A stretch of DNA of 64,000 bases. It comes from Protea cynaroides (taxonomy: Eukaryota; Streptophyta; Magnoliopsida; Proteales; Proteaceae). Positions 41,301 to 56,300 of this stretch are shown one piece after another. A program made the position numbers and the translations under genes. Positions within the stretch are counted from its first letter, which is position 1. Each line of letters starts with the position of its first letter. Location of the stretch: NCBI GenBank assembly GCA_028583415.1, contig CM053273.1, positions 88,820,676-88,884,675 of the forward strand, written 5' to 3'. A model generated the notes under the pieces. The model made no database searches and had not been told where the DNA came from. It saw only the letters and a program-made list of their open reading frames with translations.

Positions 41301-44300
41301 CCAAACAAAAGGAAACACCTAAAAATTGATTCAATGAAAACAATTTAGGAAACAAACTCTAAGATAACTGAACCAAATATTTAGGAGACAAATAACTTAA
41401 TAAAATAAGAAGGAAATCTGTTGGCACTGTTCACGTGAACAGTGTTATGCTGGTTCTTTGGCCTTTGGGCTGGTCCAATGAACCAATTTCGAATGGTTCT
41501 TTGGGCTGGTCCATTACCAACTTGAGCTTGGGCCTTGGACCTTCTTGGACTGCATCATTATAGCAAGGAAAGATTGGTCTTTCCTTCCATGAGGCTAGTC
41601 AACAATGGAAAGATTGATTAGTCTCCCTTCCATAATTATGTAAGCATAATACTCTATATATTTGGATGAATAAGATGAAAGAAGTTTAGACTTGAAAATT
41701 ACAAAAACTGCTCTTGCGTTTCTGGTTGAGTCTCCAGGTTGTGAGACTTAACCGACTACCTTTATTCCATTCTCCTCTTTTCTCTCAATCTCTTCATCTA
41801 TCTCTCCTACTGTCCCTAATTGCTTGCGCAATTATCACCCTCCAAAAATCTATCGGTTGCTGATATCAAGGAGTTATTGTTGCTGCTGTAAACCCAGACC
41901 CGTTTTCAAATCATAGCAGTTTGAAGAAAATTCATAAACTCTTCGGCCTTTGTTGGATCGATCTCAAATTCGGATATGGATGCAATTATATCCTAAGCTA
42001 CAATCCCTCCAAGTTTTGTGACCAACCAACGGTTGGATTGCTCTCAAAGATAAGTTCTCTAATTCTGGTTTTCTGGTTTTAATTACATTCTTATTGAGAC
42101 TGGTTGTAAAAGATCCTATAGCAAGGCTAAGGGTCCAAACTCCGAAGTTGATCATAAACCCTAGCGTTTGCATCACAATCCATCCTTTCGAGAATCTCTA
42201 CCTTAATGGGATGACAGATTCCATTTTATACAAGAGAATAAGGAATAGCACAAAGTTGATGTTTGCTCTGATGTTTGCATGCAGAGCAAATGCAAGGTTG
42301 TTTCAAAAATTCTTCCAAAAGTTACCCCTCCCCCCTTTTAGTTAGGCCCCAAGGGAGTAGAACTCATGATCTTGGTCTTCACCAATGGAGCTACCCCCTG
42401 GGGTCAAATTTACTGTTTTTAAACAGTGGTAAAATGAAATTTTGAGGGGGCTGCAAAATAAATTCCAGCAATATTCCACTAAATTTCTTCAAATCACAAC
42501 AAAATTGACTCATTTTTAGACTTTCAAATATCAAGAGAGTTGTGTGGCAGTTTCACTGTCGTGAAGAGAAATTTTCTAATGAGCTAAAGCCCTCACCATA
42601 TCCAACTTTTTTTCTTGTGATTTTTATTATTTATTTTACTAAAATGAATTCCAATCTTTAATTGTAACAAATTTTTTATTTTATTTCAAATATTCTAGAA
42701 ATGATAAAATAAATTAAATTTACATAACAATAAATATTTTAAAGATATCCTATGTGTAAGCTATTAAATGTACATAAATGAATGTCTGAAAATTGGAATG
42801 GGAATATAAAGATACTGTATCTATCAACAAACACTCCCGGTATGAGAACTCTTTGGTGTTAGCAATGGTGATTAATTAAAACATCAGTACTTCAAATGAC
42901 AGAAGCCACATATATCGCACCTGAAGCTTGGGTTTAAGGGTTTCCAGTGAACATTCATGAAAAACATTATTGGAGTTCATCACAACAGCTTGTGCCAATG
43001 CCGGCAGAACACTTTTCATCATGGCCCCAGTACGCAAATTACGAACCTACAATAAAATGGACTTTCAGAAACAAAGTAAATTATCTGTGGAAGTGAAATC
43101 AATTGAGTACATCTATATTTGTGATCGCGTCAAGATCATTTTGCAGTGCATTCAAAGTTCCAGTGTTTAACATTGATGACAAAATATGAAAAGCTCATGT
43201 CACAAGGAGATGAAGCTGAAGAAGACATAGGTACTTAGTTCTCTGCTTCTTCCCCACCCCCCTTCCTTTCTAAAAAACCCCCCACATCAATAAAGAAGTA
43301 TTTATTAATGAAATAGTAAGAGAAAAAAAGCTACTGGGGACTTGAAACCCATCAGTAAAGAGAGTATTTACATTTTTCTAATAAATAGTCAAGAAGAGTG
43401 ATGGGACTTGTAATCCCCCCACCCCCCGACTTGAAATTTCATCTACATATTCCCTTTTTCACAAAATTAAACCCTAGTTTTGCTAACTGTAACTGAAAAT
43501 TAGATCCTACATCAAGAACTCTCTAAGATACTTTTGAATAATGACAGATCTGCAGGAACACGTCAGTTCAAATCTTTTCAAATCTAAGTCCAAGAAACAC
43601 TTGCCAAGTTTGAAGCCTGATCACTAGTTTGAAAGTTGCACCATCGCTATTAGTATAAAGAATATGTAATAATTTGTATGGGATCAGTAGATTCAGTACC
43701 AAAAAATTAAACCATTGAAGGAATTTAACCAAATCTCACCAAAGTGCGAACAAGGAACTTAATTTCCTTCTCCCGACAAGAATGCATGAGATGAACAATG
43801 AGCATCTTCTTTCGAGTGGTACTTCCACTACCTATTTCTGCACTGATGAAATCCAGGTTTCCAGTATCAATATAAAAAATCAATTTGTTGATTCACATAT
43901 GCAAATTGGCTATTAATGAGAAGACATTCTGCTGGGCACACTAAAAACCTCAAACAAGAAAATCTTAAGAAAAAAACTTACATTACTCTCTTTTACTTCC
44001 AAACACCAAGATAACTGTGAGGTACCTCAAAATTGGAAATATGAAAATAGAAGCTACCTCAAGCATAACATTTATCAAACATGAAGTATTCCAATATAAA
44101 ATTTATAGAATGTGAGGTACCCCAAATGTAGTTTTTGGAAATGTGAGGTACCCTATGCGTAGTTTCTCAAAACGTTGAGTACCCAACATGTAATTTACCG
44201 AATTCAAAATAAAATAACTACTTGAAGGCCATGTAAATCCATAAACTCATATCTCTTATTTGTCATGCATACATGTTTTTGTACTTTTTTGGTGTTTCAC

Positions 44301-47300
44301 ATGTTGTTCAATATGATTCATTTTACTAAATATTCAACAGCTAGAATCAAGCCCAATAATGATAACTCAAAGTAGGCATAAAAAGTGAAATTATCAAAGG
44401 CATCAATATTTTGTCAAGCATGATCTCCCCCCCCCCCCCCCCCAAAAAAATAATAAAAATAAAAATAAAAAAATCCTAGTATCAAATTGACATGGCATCA
44501 GACTAAAGAAAGGTCAGGAATATACAAAATACCTAATCTTTCGAAGTGAAGAATATACATCTTTGATTGAAAGTGGGCAAGGAGGAGCAAGAAATGATTG
44601 AGTCTGCCGACATACTTGGGCAACATCACCTTGAAACAAAGCAGCCTTTAAGTAAGTTCACGAAGAGACTACAGACAAGCACAACACACAGTAAAATATA
44701 AAGAGAGATCCACTTATACCTATATCACCCATTTTATTGTACATTTCCTTTATTTTGGATCTGTTTGTTCCACATGCCTCTTCAAGTGCAGCTGTCACCA
44801 AACTGCCACCAATGTTTAATTCCTGCATATAGAAATTAATAGTTACATGCTAACTATGGTGAACTTTTCTCAAAATAAAGCAACCTAGACCCTGGAACAA
44901 TAATCCTTGTTTATCAAAACAAAGGAAAATAAAATTAACCGCTTCCAGCCCCATCCTCAAAATTTTGACATAGCAAGAAGAAAAAAAAATTAACCGCTCT
45001 TCTATCTTCCTGCTATCATTGACATTTGTAACAAAAAAAAAAGCAGACAGAAAATGAAAATAGCTGATATTAGGAGGCACTGGATATCCTTTTCTAAGAA
45101 GTGACAAGTAGATACCAGTTGAACAGTACAGTGAGCCTTTTGTTATTAATAAATCATTAACTTGCCAGGAAAAAGAAGTTAAAATGAGCAGTTAAAGAAG
45201 ATACTGTCCAGCAGATCTATATATACTCCATGTAATCCCTCCATTTGGAGAACAGTCAATGTTTGGATTAGTTCATGAGCAGCATTCTCCTCTCATCACC
45301 AGTGGATGCGACCCTTTGATCAATCTGTCGCTCAAGAGATTCTGATCACCAAGATTAGGATTAGACTAGTAATGCAACTATATGGTTCTCTCTTCAAGGC
45401 TGCTTGACTTAACTTTGTCATACCTGTTTCGGCCCTGATCTGTCCCGTAGGCCCACCAAGCTGACTGATCCTGCAAGACAAGCAAAGACAAGGGGAGGAG
45501 GCGGGCCTGTGGCCCCGTGTCCACTCCGATGCCAAAGTTAGGGCTCTGTGAACAGTTGATGGGCTCGGTGTCGAGCCCACAACAATATTTAAATGTATGT
45601 GGGATAAGTATGAGATTCTCCGTCCCAGGTGTCAGAGCGAGAATCCCAAGATGAGTAATGAGTAATAAATGTTCTCGTACCTGAATCCTCGGGATTTGCC
45701 CTATTTATAGTGAATAGTGCATTTTCCTTTAATACCGCTTTTGCCCTTTGTTCCTTTGTTTGAGTTTGTAAAGATGCTTTCTTCTGTCCAATCAGGAACC
45801 TCCACGTGGCAGGGGGTTGAGTCCTACGTGTCGTGGTTCTATTGACAGTGTGGCAGAATTCCCTAACACTTGCCTCGTTGCCCTGCTGAATCTGTAGGGT
45901 TCGGCTGAGCAAAGAAGAACGATGGAAATTCCCCCTAACAACTTGCCTCGTTGCTCTGTTGAGCCCGTAAGGTTCGGCTGGGCACGAATTCCTATTGACA
46001 TGGATTAGACGCTGTCGTGCTATTCTCATTGTGGGAGATTGATGCTGGTGTTGAATTTGGGGGTGCGGGTATCGATGCGGGCACTGCGGTGCCGATGTCA
46101 AACTGGAGGTGTGGTACTGATGTGGGCACCGCGGCCAATACACCTCGGTCATATTTGAGGAAAGCTGCCGATGTGGTCACGGGATTTGCACGTGACCCAA
46201 GTTGCGTCGGAGGTCCGATGTGACTAGACCGATGTGGGCACTGCGGCCAGTTCACATCGGTCAAATCTGAAGGAAGTTGCCGATGCGGTCACGGGATTCG
46301 CACATGACCCAAGTTGTGTCGGAGGTCTGATGTGACTAGACCGATGTGGGCACTGCGGCCAGTTCACATCGGTCAAATCTGAAGAAAGTTGCCGATGTGG
46401 TCACGGGATTCGCACGTGACCAAAGTTGTGTCGGAGGTCCGATGTGACTAGACCGATGTGGACACTGCGGCTAGTTCACATCGGTCAAATCTGAAGGAAG
46501 TTGCCGATGTGGTCACGGGATTCGCACGTGACCCAAGTTGTGTCGGAGGTCCGATGTGACTAGACCGATGTGGACACTGCGTCTAGTTCACATTGGTCAA
46601 ATCTGAAGGAAGTTGCCGATGTGGTCACGGGATTCGCACGTGACCCAAGTTGCGGCAGTGTCCGATGTGACTCGACCGATGTGGGCACCGCAGCCAGTTC
46701 ACATCGGTTTATATGAAGAAGATACTCCGCGGTGGTCACGGGATTAGCACGTGCTCCGCGGTGGGCAATGCACCGATGTGGTCACGGGATAAGCACGTGA
46801 CCTATGTTCTTTGAAAAAATCTTGAGGATGGATCCAATGTGACGGGGCCGAGGTGGGCACTGCGGCCAATGTACATCGGTCTATTTGAAGAAGATACTCA
46901 GCGGTGGTCATATGATTAGCACGTGCTCCGCAGTGGGCAATGCACCGATGTGGTCACGGGATAGACATGTGACCTATGTTTCTTTGAAAAAATCATGAGG
47001 ATGGATCTGATGTGACGGGGCCGAGGTGGGCACTGCAGCCAATGTACATCGGTCTATTTGAAGAAGATAATCCGCGGTGGTCACGGGATTAGCTCTTGCT
47101 CCGCGGTGGGCAATGCACCGATGTGGTCACGGGATAGGCACGTGACCTATGTTTCTTTAAAAAAAATCTTGAGGATGGATCCGATGTGATGGGGCCGAGT
47201 TGTAATGGATTCGGATCTGGTTCCGGATCCGGATCAAGAACATGGATACCGCAAAGCGGGACCCGGTTGACGAACCCGGGAAACGTCGTCGGTAATAAAT

Positions 47301-50300
47301 GCACCGCTTCAGCGTTCCAATAGCGAGGTGCCACGTGGAGTGCCTTCAGTAAATAGCATATATAAAGGGGTGGTGGGGTATTGAGGGCCTTAATTCTGAA
47401 GAACTATTGCTCCTGTCGGCTTCGTGACATCGGTCCTTTGACATCGGTTTTCGACACCGGTTCGGCGACATCGGCGCAGTAACATCAGCTCGGCTTTGGA
47501 AGTTCGTTGGCTCGTAATCAGTAAGTTTTCTCTAACTTCGTTTTCTTAACCATGGTTGATGAGGGTGGGGACACCGATATGGAAGTAGACATCGAAACGG
47601 TGGGGTCGTCCCCTACTAGCAGTAACAGCAGCAGCAGCAACTCGACTTCGTCCGGTAGTGGGTCGAGTACTAGTTCATCAGCAAGAGTATCTACAGAACG
47701 GGTATCCGAAGGCGAACCCGAGAGGGAGTTGAGGACAGAGGAGTCCATTGAGCCAAGCAGAACTCCGTCTCGGAACGTCAGCAGGTCAGGAACATCTTCA
47801 GGCCTGTCTCGGCAAGAACTATTGGCAGGGGTCTCGACAAATGAGCTAGGATCTGAGGTCATTCATGAGGCCCGTGAGGGATGCCCCTCCAGAGTTTGAT
47901 GACAGGGAAGAGGTTTGTCTTTTGACCAAGGCCGAATTTGATAGGCTTCGGGAGCGGTATCAAATTCCCGACGACGTGGAGATCCGGATGCCGGCCCCTG
48001 GGGACAGAGTCTGCTGGAGTCGTCGCTCGGAGCTTTGAGCAAACATCGAGATGTTCAAGGCTGGGTTCCGCGTGTCGGTACCACGACTGGTTACCGAGAT
48101 ACTGCAATACTACCAGGTGGCCCCGATCCAACTGATGCCCAACTCTTAGAAAAATATGATTGCCTTCGTCATCTACTTTAGAAATTTGGGGCATAGGCCG
48201 ACGCTGAACATGTTCCGGGCCATGTTCACCTTCAACGACTACTGCAAGACGGGGTGGTATTACTTCGCCAAGAAGCCTGACTTTGGTGACCTTTTGGCCG
48301 ACAAGCCCACCTCGATCAAACTCTGGAAGAACAAGTTTTTCTACATCCGTGGTGAGAACGTGGTGCTGGAGAACGTTTGGAAAAAGTTGGATGCGGAGAC
48401 GCTGAATACCGACGTGCCCCTGCTGCCAGAAGAGTCCGAGCTGCTGCGGCAAGCTCGTCAGTCAGAGGGGACTCCCATCCGGGTTGCCGACCTGAGGAAC
48501 CCCCTACTTTTATATGAAAACAGACTGCGTGAGTATTTCCCTTGCCGATGTGTATGCTAATATCGACCTACTAACCCCGGCTGACTCTGCCTTTATATGT
48601 TGCAGTGATGTTGTCCAAGGAATATCTAATGGAGCTGCAGAGGAAGGAGGCCGCCAAGGCACAGGAGGCATCAGCGAAGAGGGCCCATGATGAGCACGGA
48701 AAGAAGGCCATGTCGGACAGGCGCAGCGGCGAGGGGGACGCAGCGCGGAAAACCTTGAAAAGATCACGTAAGACATCCCTTGACTCTGCATTGGCCGATG
48801 CGGCCCGTATCTATGCAATGCTCCTGATCCCTCGGCATCGCGTTGTGGCCGCTCCTGAGGCCGTTCTCGCGCTGGCCGAATCAGCGGGGACCGGTGGGGA
48901 CAGGCACCCCACTCCTCTACGCTCCCAACAACACTCGGCGTCCCCATCCGTCAGGCCGAGTGAGTATCTGGAATAGGGGGGACATGAGTAACTTTCACCG
49001 CATTCCGCTCATGGGCCCCCTTCCCCAGAGGAAGACGAGCGATGAGCAGGCATTCTGCCCTGACTGGGCATTGACGGAGGACGACACGGCCATGGGCGAC
49101 ATCCGTGCCGCTCGAGAGCTGATAAAGGGGGCCATTCTGCCCCGAGACTGGGAGTTGGTGCAGGATCTACCCACACCATCCTTGATATCGGGTGCTAACA
49201 CCCTAGCTGCGTCGGTAAGTTGACGTCCTTGTTCCCTTGTTCCCTTGACCCCTTTCCAGCCTTTAGTTATATGTCTAACCCTTGCTTGTTATCTTGGCGC
49301 AGCTCGGGGTGTATATGGAGACACTGAAGCAGCGCGCCGAAAAGACGACGAAGGACTTGAGCGAGACAGACCGTAAGCTGCATCAGGCCGAGGAGCAGAG
49401 GGAAGATGCCAGGGCTCAGCTTCGCTCCAAGGAATGGGAGGTCACCTTTGTGACGGCCGACCTCGCTAAACTCCGGACCGAGGTGGAGGCTATGCGAGAG
49501 GAGAAAGTCCGCTATCAGGAGGCGGAGAAGGCGAGGGAAGAGCGGATTGCCAAGCTGCGGTCCACCATTAAAGCTGCCAAGGAGCAAGGGACGAAGTTCA
49601 AGGAGGCGTTCCTCAAGGCCCGATCCATAGCCGCCGGGGCAGTCCGCCTATATCAGAAGTCGGAGGACTTCAAGGAGCTGGTGGGAAGGTGCTCTCTTCA
49701 TAGCTTCACCCAGGGGGCTTTGGCGTTGAAAGAATATGTAGATGAAAAGGTTCCCGGGGTGGACTATGCCGACGCCGAATGCCTTAGGCCTGTCAACGTG
49801 TCGGCCGAAATACCAGAGATGGACGATGCCGAGATTCTTCGGCAACTGGCAGAGGTCTTTAAAGGAGAGGATCCTCCCTCTTCCCCTGATGGCGACGATG
49901 AGACTCCCGCTACTCCCCAGGCTGGTACAGCTTCTCCCACAGGTCCTCCTCGCACTCTTGGTGGTTCTCCTTCGCGGACTGCTGACGGAGCTGGCAGCAA
50001 CGGGGTGAATCCCCAGGGCGAGGCCAGCTAGGGATGTACCAATATATGTAGATTTTTGTTCTTTTTTTTTTTATTGTACCAATGGGGCGCCTCAGTGTTT
50101 TTGTTGTAAGGGGGGCCTCTGCTTATGAAACGTAGAATGAATGTTGAACTCTTTTTGGCCGTATGGGTCTCAATTGGGTGCGGAGCCGTATCTACCCTCC
50201 TCGGCCAAGTGTGTTCAAGAACTTGTGAACTATTTTCGCCGTATGGGTCTTCGACCAAAGGTCGGTTCTCAGTTTACCCTCCTCGGCCAAATGTGTTCAC

Positions 50301-53300
50301 AAGTTGGTGAACTCTTTCGGCCTTATGGGTCTTTGACCAGAGGTCGGGGCTCAGTCTACCCTCCTCGGCCGAATGTGTCCACAAGTTGGTGAACTCTTTC
50401 GGCCGTATGGGTCTTCGACCAAAGGTCGGTTCTCAGTCTACCCTCCTCGGCCAACTGTGTTCATAAGTCGGTGAACTCTATCAGCCGCATGGGTCTTAAT
50501 TTGGGTTGGACCGTTGTGATGTCGGAATGGAGACAATGTTGAAAGCCAAATGATCCTTTCCTTGTGCTGAAATGATGGCTGCAATGGCCGAGTTACATCA
50601 TTGAAAGGAAAAAAAAGAGAAACTATTGGTAGAATGGGCGGAGGTGCTCCGCATTCCATGCCCGTGGTAAGGCTTTTCCGCCCATGTCGACTAGATGATA
50701 CGCGCCGCTCCATAGTGCCTCCGTGACTTGATAGGGTCCTTCCCAGTTGGGAGCTAATTTTCCCTGATTGGTGGGATCGGATGCGATTGTCCTTTGGAGA
50801 ACTAGGTCTCTGACCTTGAATGATCGTTGACGCACCCTCTTGTTGTAATGCCAGGCCACTTGCTGTTGGTGAGCAGCTATCCGGATCTGGGCCTGATCTC
50901 TCGTTTCCTCTAGGAGGTCCATGTTTGCGCGCAACCCTTCATCGTTGGAGGCAGGGTCATAGTTTGTGATCCTATGTGAGGGGATCCTCACCTCCAAGGG
51001 GACACATGCCTCAGTGCCGAAGGCCAGCCTGAAGGGGGATTCTCCTGTGGCTGTTTTTGGGGTTGTCCGATCGGCCCACAAAATGTGCGGCAGTTCGTCT
51101 AACCATCGACCCTTGGCACCCTCCAATCGGGATTTGATTCCTTTCAGTAAAATCTTGTTGGTAGCTTCCGTTTGTCCGCTGGTCTGGGGGTGCTTCACCG
51201 CGCCCCGCCAATGTTCAATGCTGTGTTCTTCGCAGAATTCGGAGAAGGCCCTGTTATCAAATTGCTTATCGTTGTCAGTGATCAGCACCCGGGGAATACC
51301 GTAGAGGTAAACAACAAATTTTTGAAAAATTCACGTATTGCGCTCTCCGGTATGTTGGACACTGCCTCCGTCTCGGCCCATTTGGTAAAGTAATCCACCG
51401 CTACTATGACGAATTTCCTTTGGTATCGAGCAGAGGGAAACGGACCCATGATGTCCATTCCCCAAGTGGCGAAGGGAATTGGGGCTGCTTCTATGGACCT
51501 CAGGGGGGCCGTTGGGAGGTGGGGAACTGGGGCATACATCTGGCACTTCCCACATTTCTTCACGTAGTCGATGCACTCCTTTCGCATCTTTGGCCAGTAA
51601 TAGCCTTAACGCAATATCTTGTGAGCAAGGACTCTCCCCCCTTGATGTGCTCCGCAAATACCTTCATGAACTTCCTGGATAGCCAATGCTGCTTCTGAGG
51701 GGCGTAAGCACCGCAACAAGGGGAACGTAAAGGCTTTCTTGTACAGACTGTTTGCCTCAACCACATAGTGGGAGGCCTTGGACTGTATCCGCCTGGCCTC
51801 CTTGTCTTCCGGTAGGGTGCCTTCTTGAAGAAATGAATATATTGGGTCAATCCATGACGGCTCTGATGCTGCCGGCAGTACCCCTTTAGAGTTGGGATCC
51901 ACTGTTGAGTGTAACAGAGTTTCAGTGTACACCGAATGATCCAAATCTGCCAAAACCGAAGTAGCCAATCTTGACAGGGAATCTGCCAGCGTGTTCTGAT
52001 CCCGAAGCACGTGGCGCAGCATAAAACTGTCAAAAACCAAGGCTGCCTCCTGCACCTTCCGTAAGTACGCGGCCATACTGACTTTCTTTGCCTCGTATTC
52101 GACGTTTACCTGGCGCACCACCAGCTGAGAGTCGCTGGACGCTTCTATCCTTTTGGCCATTACCGCCTTGGCCAGACGTAATCCGGCTATCAGGGCCTCG
52201 TACTCGGCGGCATTATTAGACACCTAGAACATGAATCGAAGGGCATAGCGAATCTGAAATCCTTCGGGGCTGGTGAGTATGAAACCAGCACCGCACTGAG
52301 TCTTGTTTGACGCCCCATCGATAGACAGGGTCCAAGGTTGCGAGGTGCTTTCTCTGCTGGGGCTGTCTACTGCTTCCTCCGTTTCTTCGGGAGGAGATGA
52401 CTCAATCAGAAAATCGGCCAAGGTTTGAGCCTTGATGGTCGTGCGAGGCTTGTAAGTGATATCGAACTCCCCCAGTTCGACAGCCCAATTAATTACCCGG
52501 CCCGAGATGTCTGGCTTCGACAGAATTTTCTTGAGGGGCTGATCTGTGAGGACGGTAATAGAGTGTGCCTAGAAATACGGCCTGAGCTTACGTGTAGATG
52601 TCACCAATGCAAGGGCAACCTTCTTGATGAATTTGTACCGAGTTTCAGCTTCCAGCAGAATTTTGCTGACATAATAAATCGGGTGTTGAACGCCCTCCAC
52701 TTCCTTGATGAGCACGGCACTGACCACCCTCGAAGATACTGCCAAGTACAACTCCAATGTGTCCCCTACTTCTGGCTTAACCAACAGTGGAAGAGATGCC
52801 AAGTAGGTTTTCAATGCGTCGAACGCCTGTTGACATTCGGCGGTCCATTGAAAGGTTTTGTTACCCTTAAGGGTTTGAAAAAACGGGAGACACTTGTCCG
52901 CCGAACGGGACATGAATCGGCTCAGGGAGGCCACCCGCCCGGTTAGCTCTTGCACTTCCTTCACTTTGGTCGGTGCCGGCATACTGAGGATAGCCGTGAT
53001 TTTCGAGGGGTTTGCGTCGATGCCATGACTGGAGACCATGAAACCGAGAAACTTCCCTGAGGTGACTCTAAAGGCACACTTGGCAGGGTTGAGACGTATT
53101 CTGTGTTGTCGTAGCACTCCGAAAGCCTCTTCCAAGTCCTTAACGTGGTCCTTTCCGACCAGGCTTTTTACGAGCATATCGTCGACATATACCTCCATGT
53201 TCCTTCCAATCTGTTTTGCGAAAATTTTGTTTACCAACCTCTGGTATGTGCCCCGCCATTTTTAAGACCAAATGGCATCACATCATAGCAAAAGAGGCCT

Positions 53301-56300
53301 CGGTTGGTAACAAAGGCGGTCTTCTCCGAATCGGCCGCATGCATTTGGATCTGATTGTAGCCAGAATAGGCATCCATGAAGCTTAACTGAGCATGTCCGG
53401 CCGTGGCATCGATGAGTTGGTCGATGCGAGGAAGGGAGAAACTGTCCTTGGGGCATGCCTTGTTCAGGTCAGTGAAATCAATGCAAATGCGTCATTTGTC
53501 CCCTACCTTCGGAACCATGACGACATTGGCAAACCACTCCGGGTAATGTATTTCTCTGATAAATCATGCTTCCAATAATTTCCCTACTTCCTCATCTATG
53601 AGACGCTGGCGAGACGCAGCGAACGTCCGCTTCTTCTGCCGCACAGGTCGGTGCCGAGGATCTACATTCAGGCAATGTTGTGCCACGTCTCGCAGGATTC
53701 CTGGCATGTCGGCCGCGGACCAGGCAAAAATATCGGCATTGCCCTTAAGAAACTTACTAGCTCTGTCTTCTATGGTTCTACAAGTGATGATCCGATCTGG
53801 ATCGTTCTCTCTGGGTTCTCCTCCACCAGAGGGACCTGGACTAGGTCCTCGGCGGGTGCTCCTCTCTGCTGCTTGGGATCATCCCGCAGGTCTTCGACAT
53901 GCACCTACAGGGCTTGGGCTGGCTTTTTGTAGTCCGAGAGCTTGGCTGAATAACACTTTGGTGATACGAGCTGATCGGTCCAGCACTCCCCCGCTCCTCT
54001 TGGTGTGGGGAACTTGATGACCAAATGTAATGGAGACGGGACCGACCTGAGCGCGATCATACCAGGCCGTCCCAGCAAAGCATTGTAAGATGAAGGGACC
54101 TCGACTACCAAGAAGTTCATCATGACCCTTGACTCCCGAGGGTAGGTGCCCACCCTGACGGGCAACCTGATAGACCCCTTCACATTAACGATGTCCCCCG
54201 AGAAACTGACCAAGGGATAACCTACAGGTAATAGATGCTCGTGTGGAATTTCCATGCGCTAGAAGGCTTGCCAGTAGATGATATCAGCAGAGCTGCCCGT
54301 ATCGACCATAATCTTGTGTACATCGCTGTCCTTTATCCTCAAAGTGATGACAATAGCGTCCTTATGAGGCAGTTCCAAACCGCACAGATCTTCATCGCTG
54401 AATGTCAGGAAGTCTCCTATGCGGGCCCTCTTCCCAGGCCACTCAGTTGATTTAACACTCAGAGCATAAGCCTTTCTAGCCATGGCAGATGTGTTGCCAG
54501 CCGCTGGTCAGCCGATGATAGTCATCGCTTTCCGTCCCTGCGTAGAGGTATCATAACTTAAATCCTCTGCCGCAGCCGAGGAGGCCGAATTGCTATATTC
54601 TTTTCTTGCACCGCCTCGGCCAGTTGGGTGGCCGCCTCGGCCTTCGTACTCTGTAGATCATCTCTCATCCTCGCAGTCCTGATAGTAGCCACTTGATCAC
54701 AGGGTAAGTCTGTTGTCGGGGGCGGGTCGAGAACACACAAAGGCAGCGGAGGAGGAGTCTGGTCCCGGCGTCGCCGTGGCAACGATTCTTAGCTGAGGCC
54801 TCCCCCGGGATTCCAAAGAATTCAATACCCTTCCCGATTCGTGTACTTGTTGGGGGGTATAGACAAACTGACAACAGATGACTCCGATGTCCCTATGCGC
54901 CGGGGTCGGTCCTCTTTCTCTTCTTTCTCCCTGCTGACGAGGCTCCTGCTCAGGGCGCCTGTCTGGGTACCGGGGCCCGACTGCCCTATCTCTTCTTCTT
55001 TCCTCCCGAGGAGGATCTCTTCGACCTTCTCTTCCTCCTACCCTCCTGGGTTCTCTTCCTTCTTGCCCTCTTGGTTCCCTTACTGGAGTTCTCTCCCGAG
55101 GCGGGAGGGGTGGTCTTCTCCGAATTTCCGCTGATGTCGCGGGTACCCTTGAGGCATTGTGATCCGCGTACTGCTTGTAGTATCCTCTTTAAATGAGGTC
55201 CTCGATCTCTGCTTGCAAGTTTCAACACTCATCGATGGTATGACCAATGTCCCGATGGTATTGGCAGTATTTGTTCGGGTTTCTCCGCCTCGCTTCTGTT
55301 AAGATCTTCTGGGGCCTTTGGAGATATCCGTCATTAGCGATGAGAGTATATACATCTCCGAGGGACCTGTTGAGCGGTGTGTAATCGCTGAATTTCTTCT
55401 GGAGTAGGCCTCTAGCTCGAGCTTCCTCTCTTCTCGACCTCTTGTTTTCTCCTAGCCGTGTGAGGTCTTGCCTTTCGTCTGTTCGCTTGCGGGGAGTGTC
55501 CACTAAGCCCTTGTTGGCTTCGTAGATCTCGTTAGCTGTGGCGAACTTTTCACACCGGGCCAAGAGCTCTTGCAAGTCTGCCGGTTCCTTTTTGGCAATG
55601 GAAAACCTGAGCTTTGGGTCAGTGACCACTGCTCTCAACGTAGCGAAATGAAACGCCTCGTCGATATCCTTTACTTGTAGTACCTCCAAGTTGAATCTGG
55701 CCAAGAAAGCCCGCAAGGTCTCATCGAACCTCTGTCTCATATTCATAAGGTGCGCGCTTATTTTCCGCTGCACCCTGCTTCCTTGGAAGTGCATTCTGAA
55801 CAGCCGTCCCATAGTCTTGAAAGAGTCAATGGACCGCGGAGGGAGGTTGTTAAACCTCATCCGGGCCGCGCCTTTTAAAGTAAGGAGGAAGGCCCTACGC
55901 ATGATCGCATCAAGGTTCGCGTGGAGGACCATCACTCCCACGAAGTTATTCAGATGGTCGACTGGATCGGTAGACCCGTCGTAGGAATCCACTGGCGGCA
56001 TGCTAAACCGCTTGGGCAAGGGGACCCTCATGATGATATCGGTCAGAGGGTTGTCCATAGAATAATCTTTGTCCTCATCCTGGGTCACCCCTGCCTTTTC
56101 CATAGTCTCGACCTTTCGGCGCAAGACTGCTAACTGGTCCGCTATTTTCGCGGCTACCTCCGGGTCCATGGGAGCACTTTGTTTGTCTGCCCCCATGACG
56201 ACCTCTAGTAGAGCTGCGTGTCGCGGAATTAGAAGTTCTTCCAAGGCATCTTCGCCTCGTCCAATTACTGCTCTTGGTTGGGGGCCGAGCCTTTCTCTGG

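Noticed and set aside
45589..46152. Minus-strand open frame across the gypsy LTR
   Set aside because: A similar frame occurs in the other LTR (56972-57265); it is LTR sequence with no domain.
46117..47220. CRISPR-like array
   Set aside because: Units are 112 and 173 bp, contiguous and without unique spacers, inside a plant retrotransposon: minisatellites.
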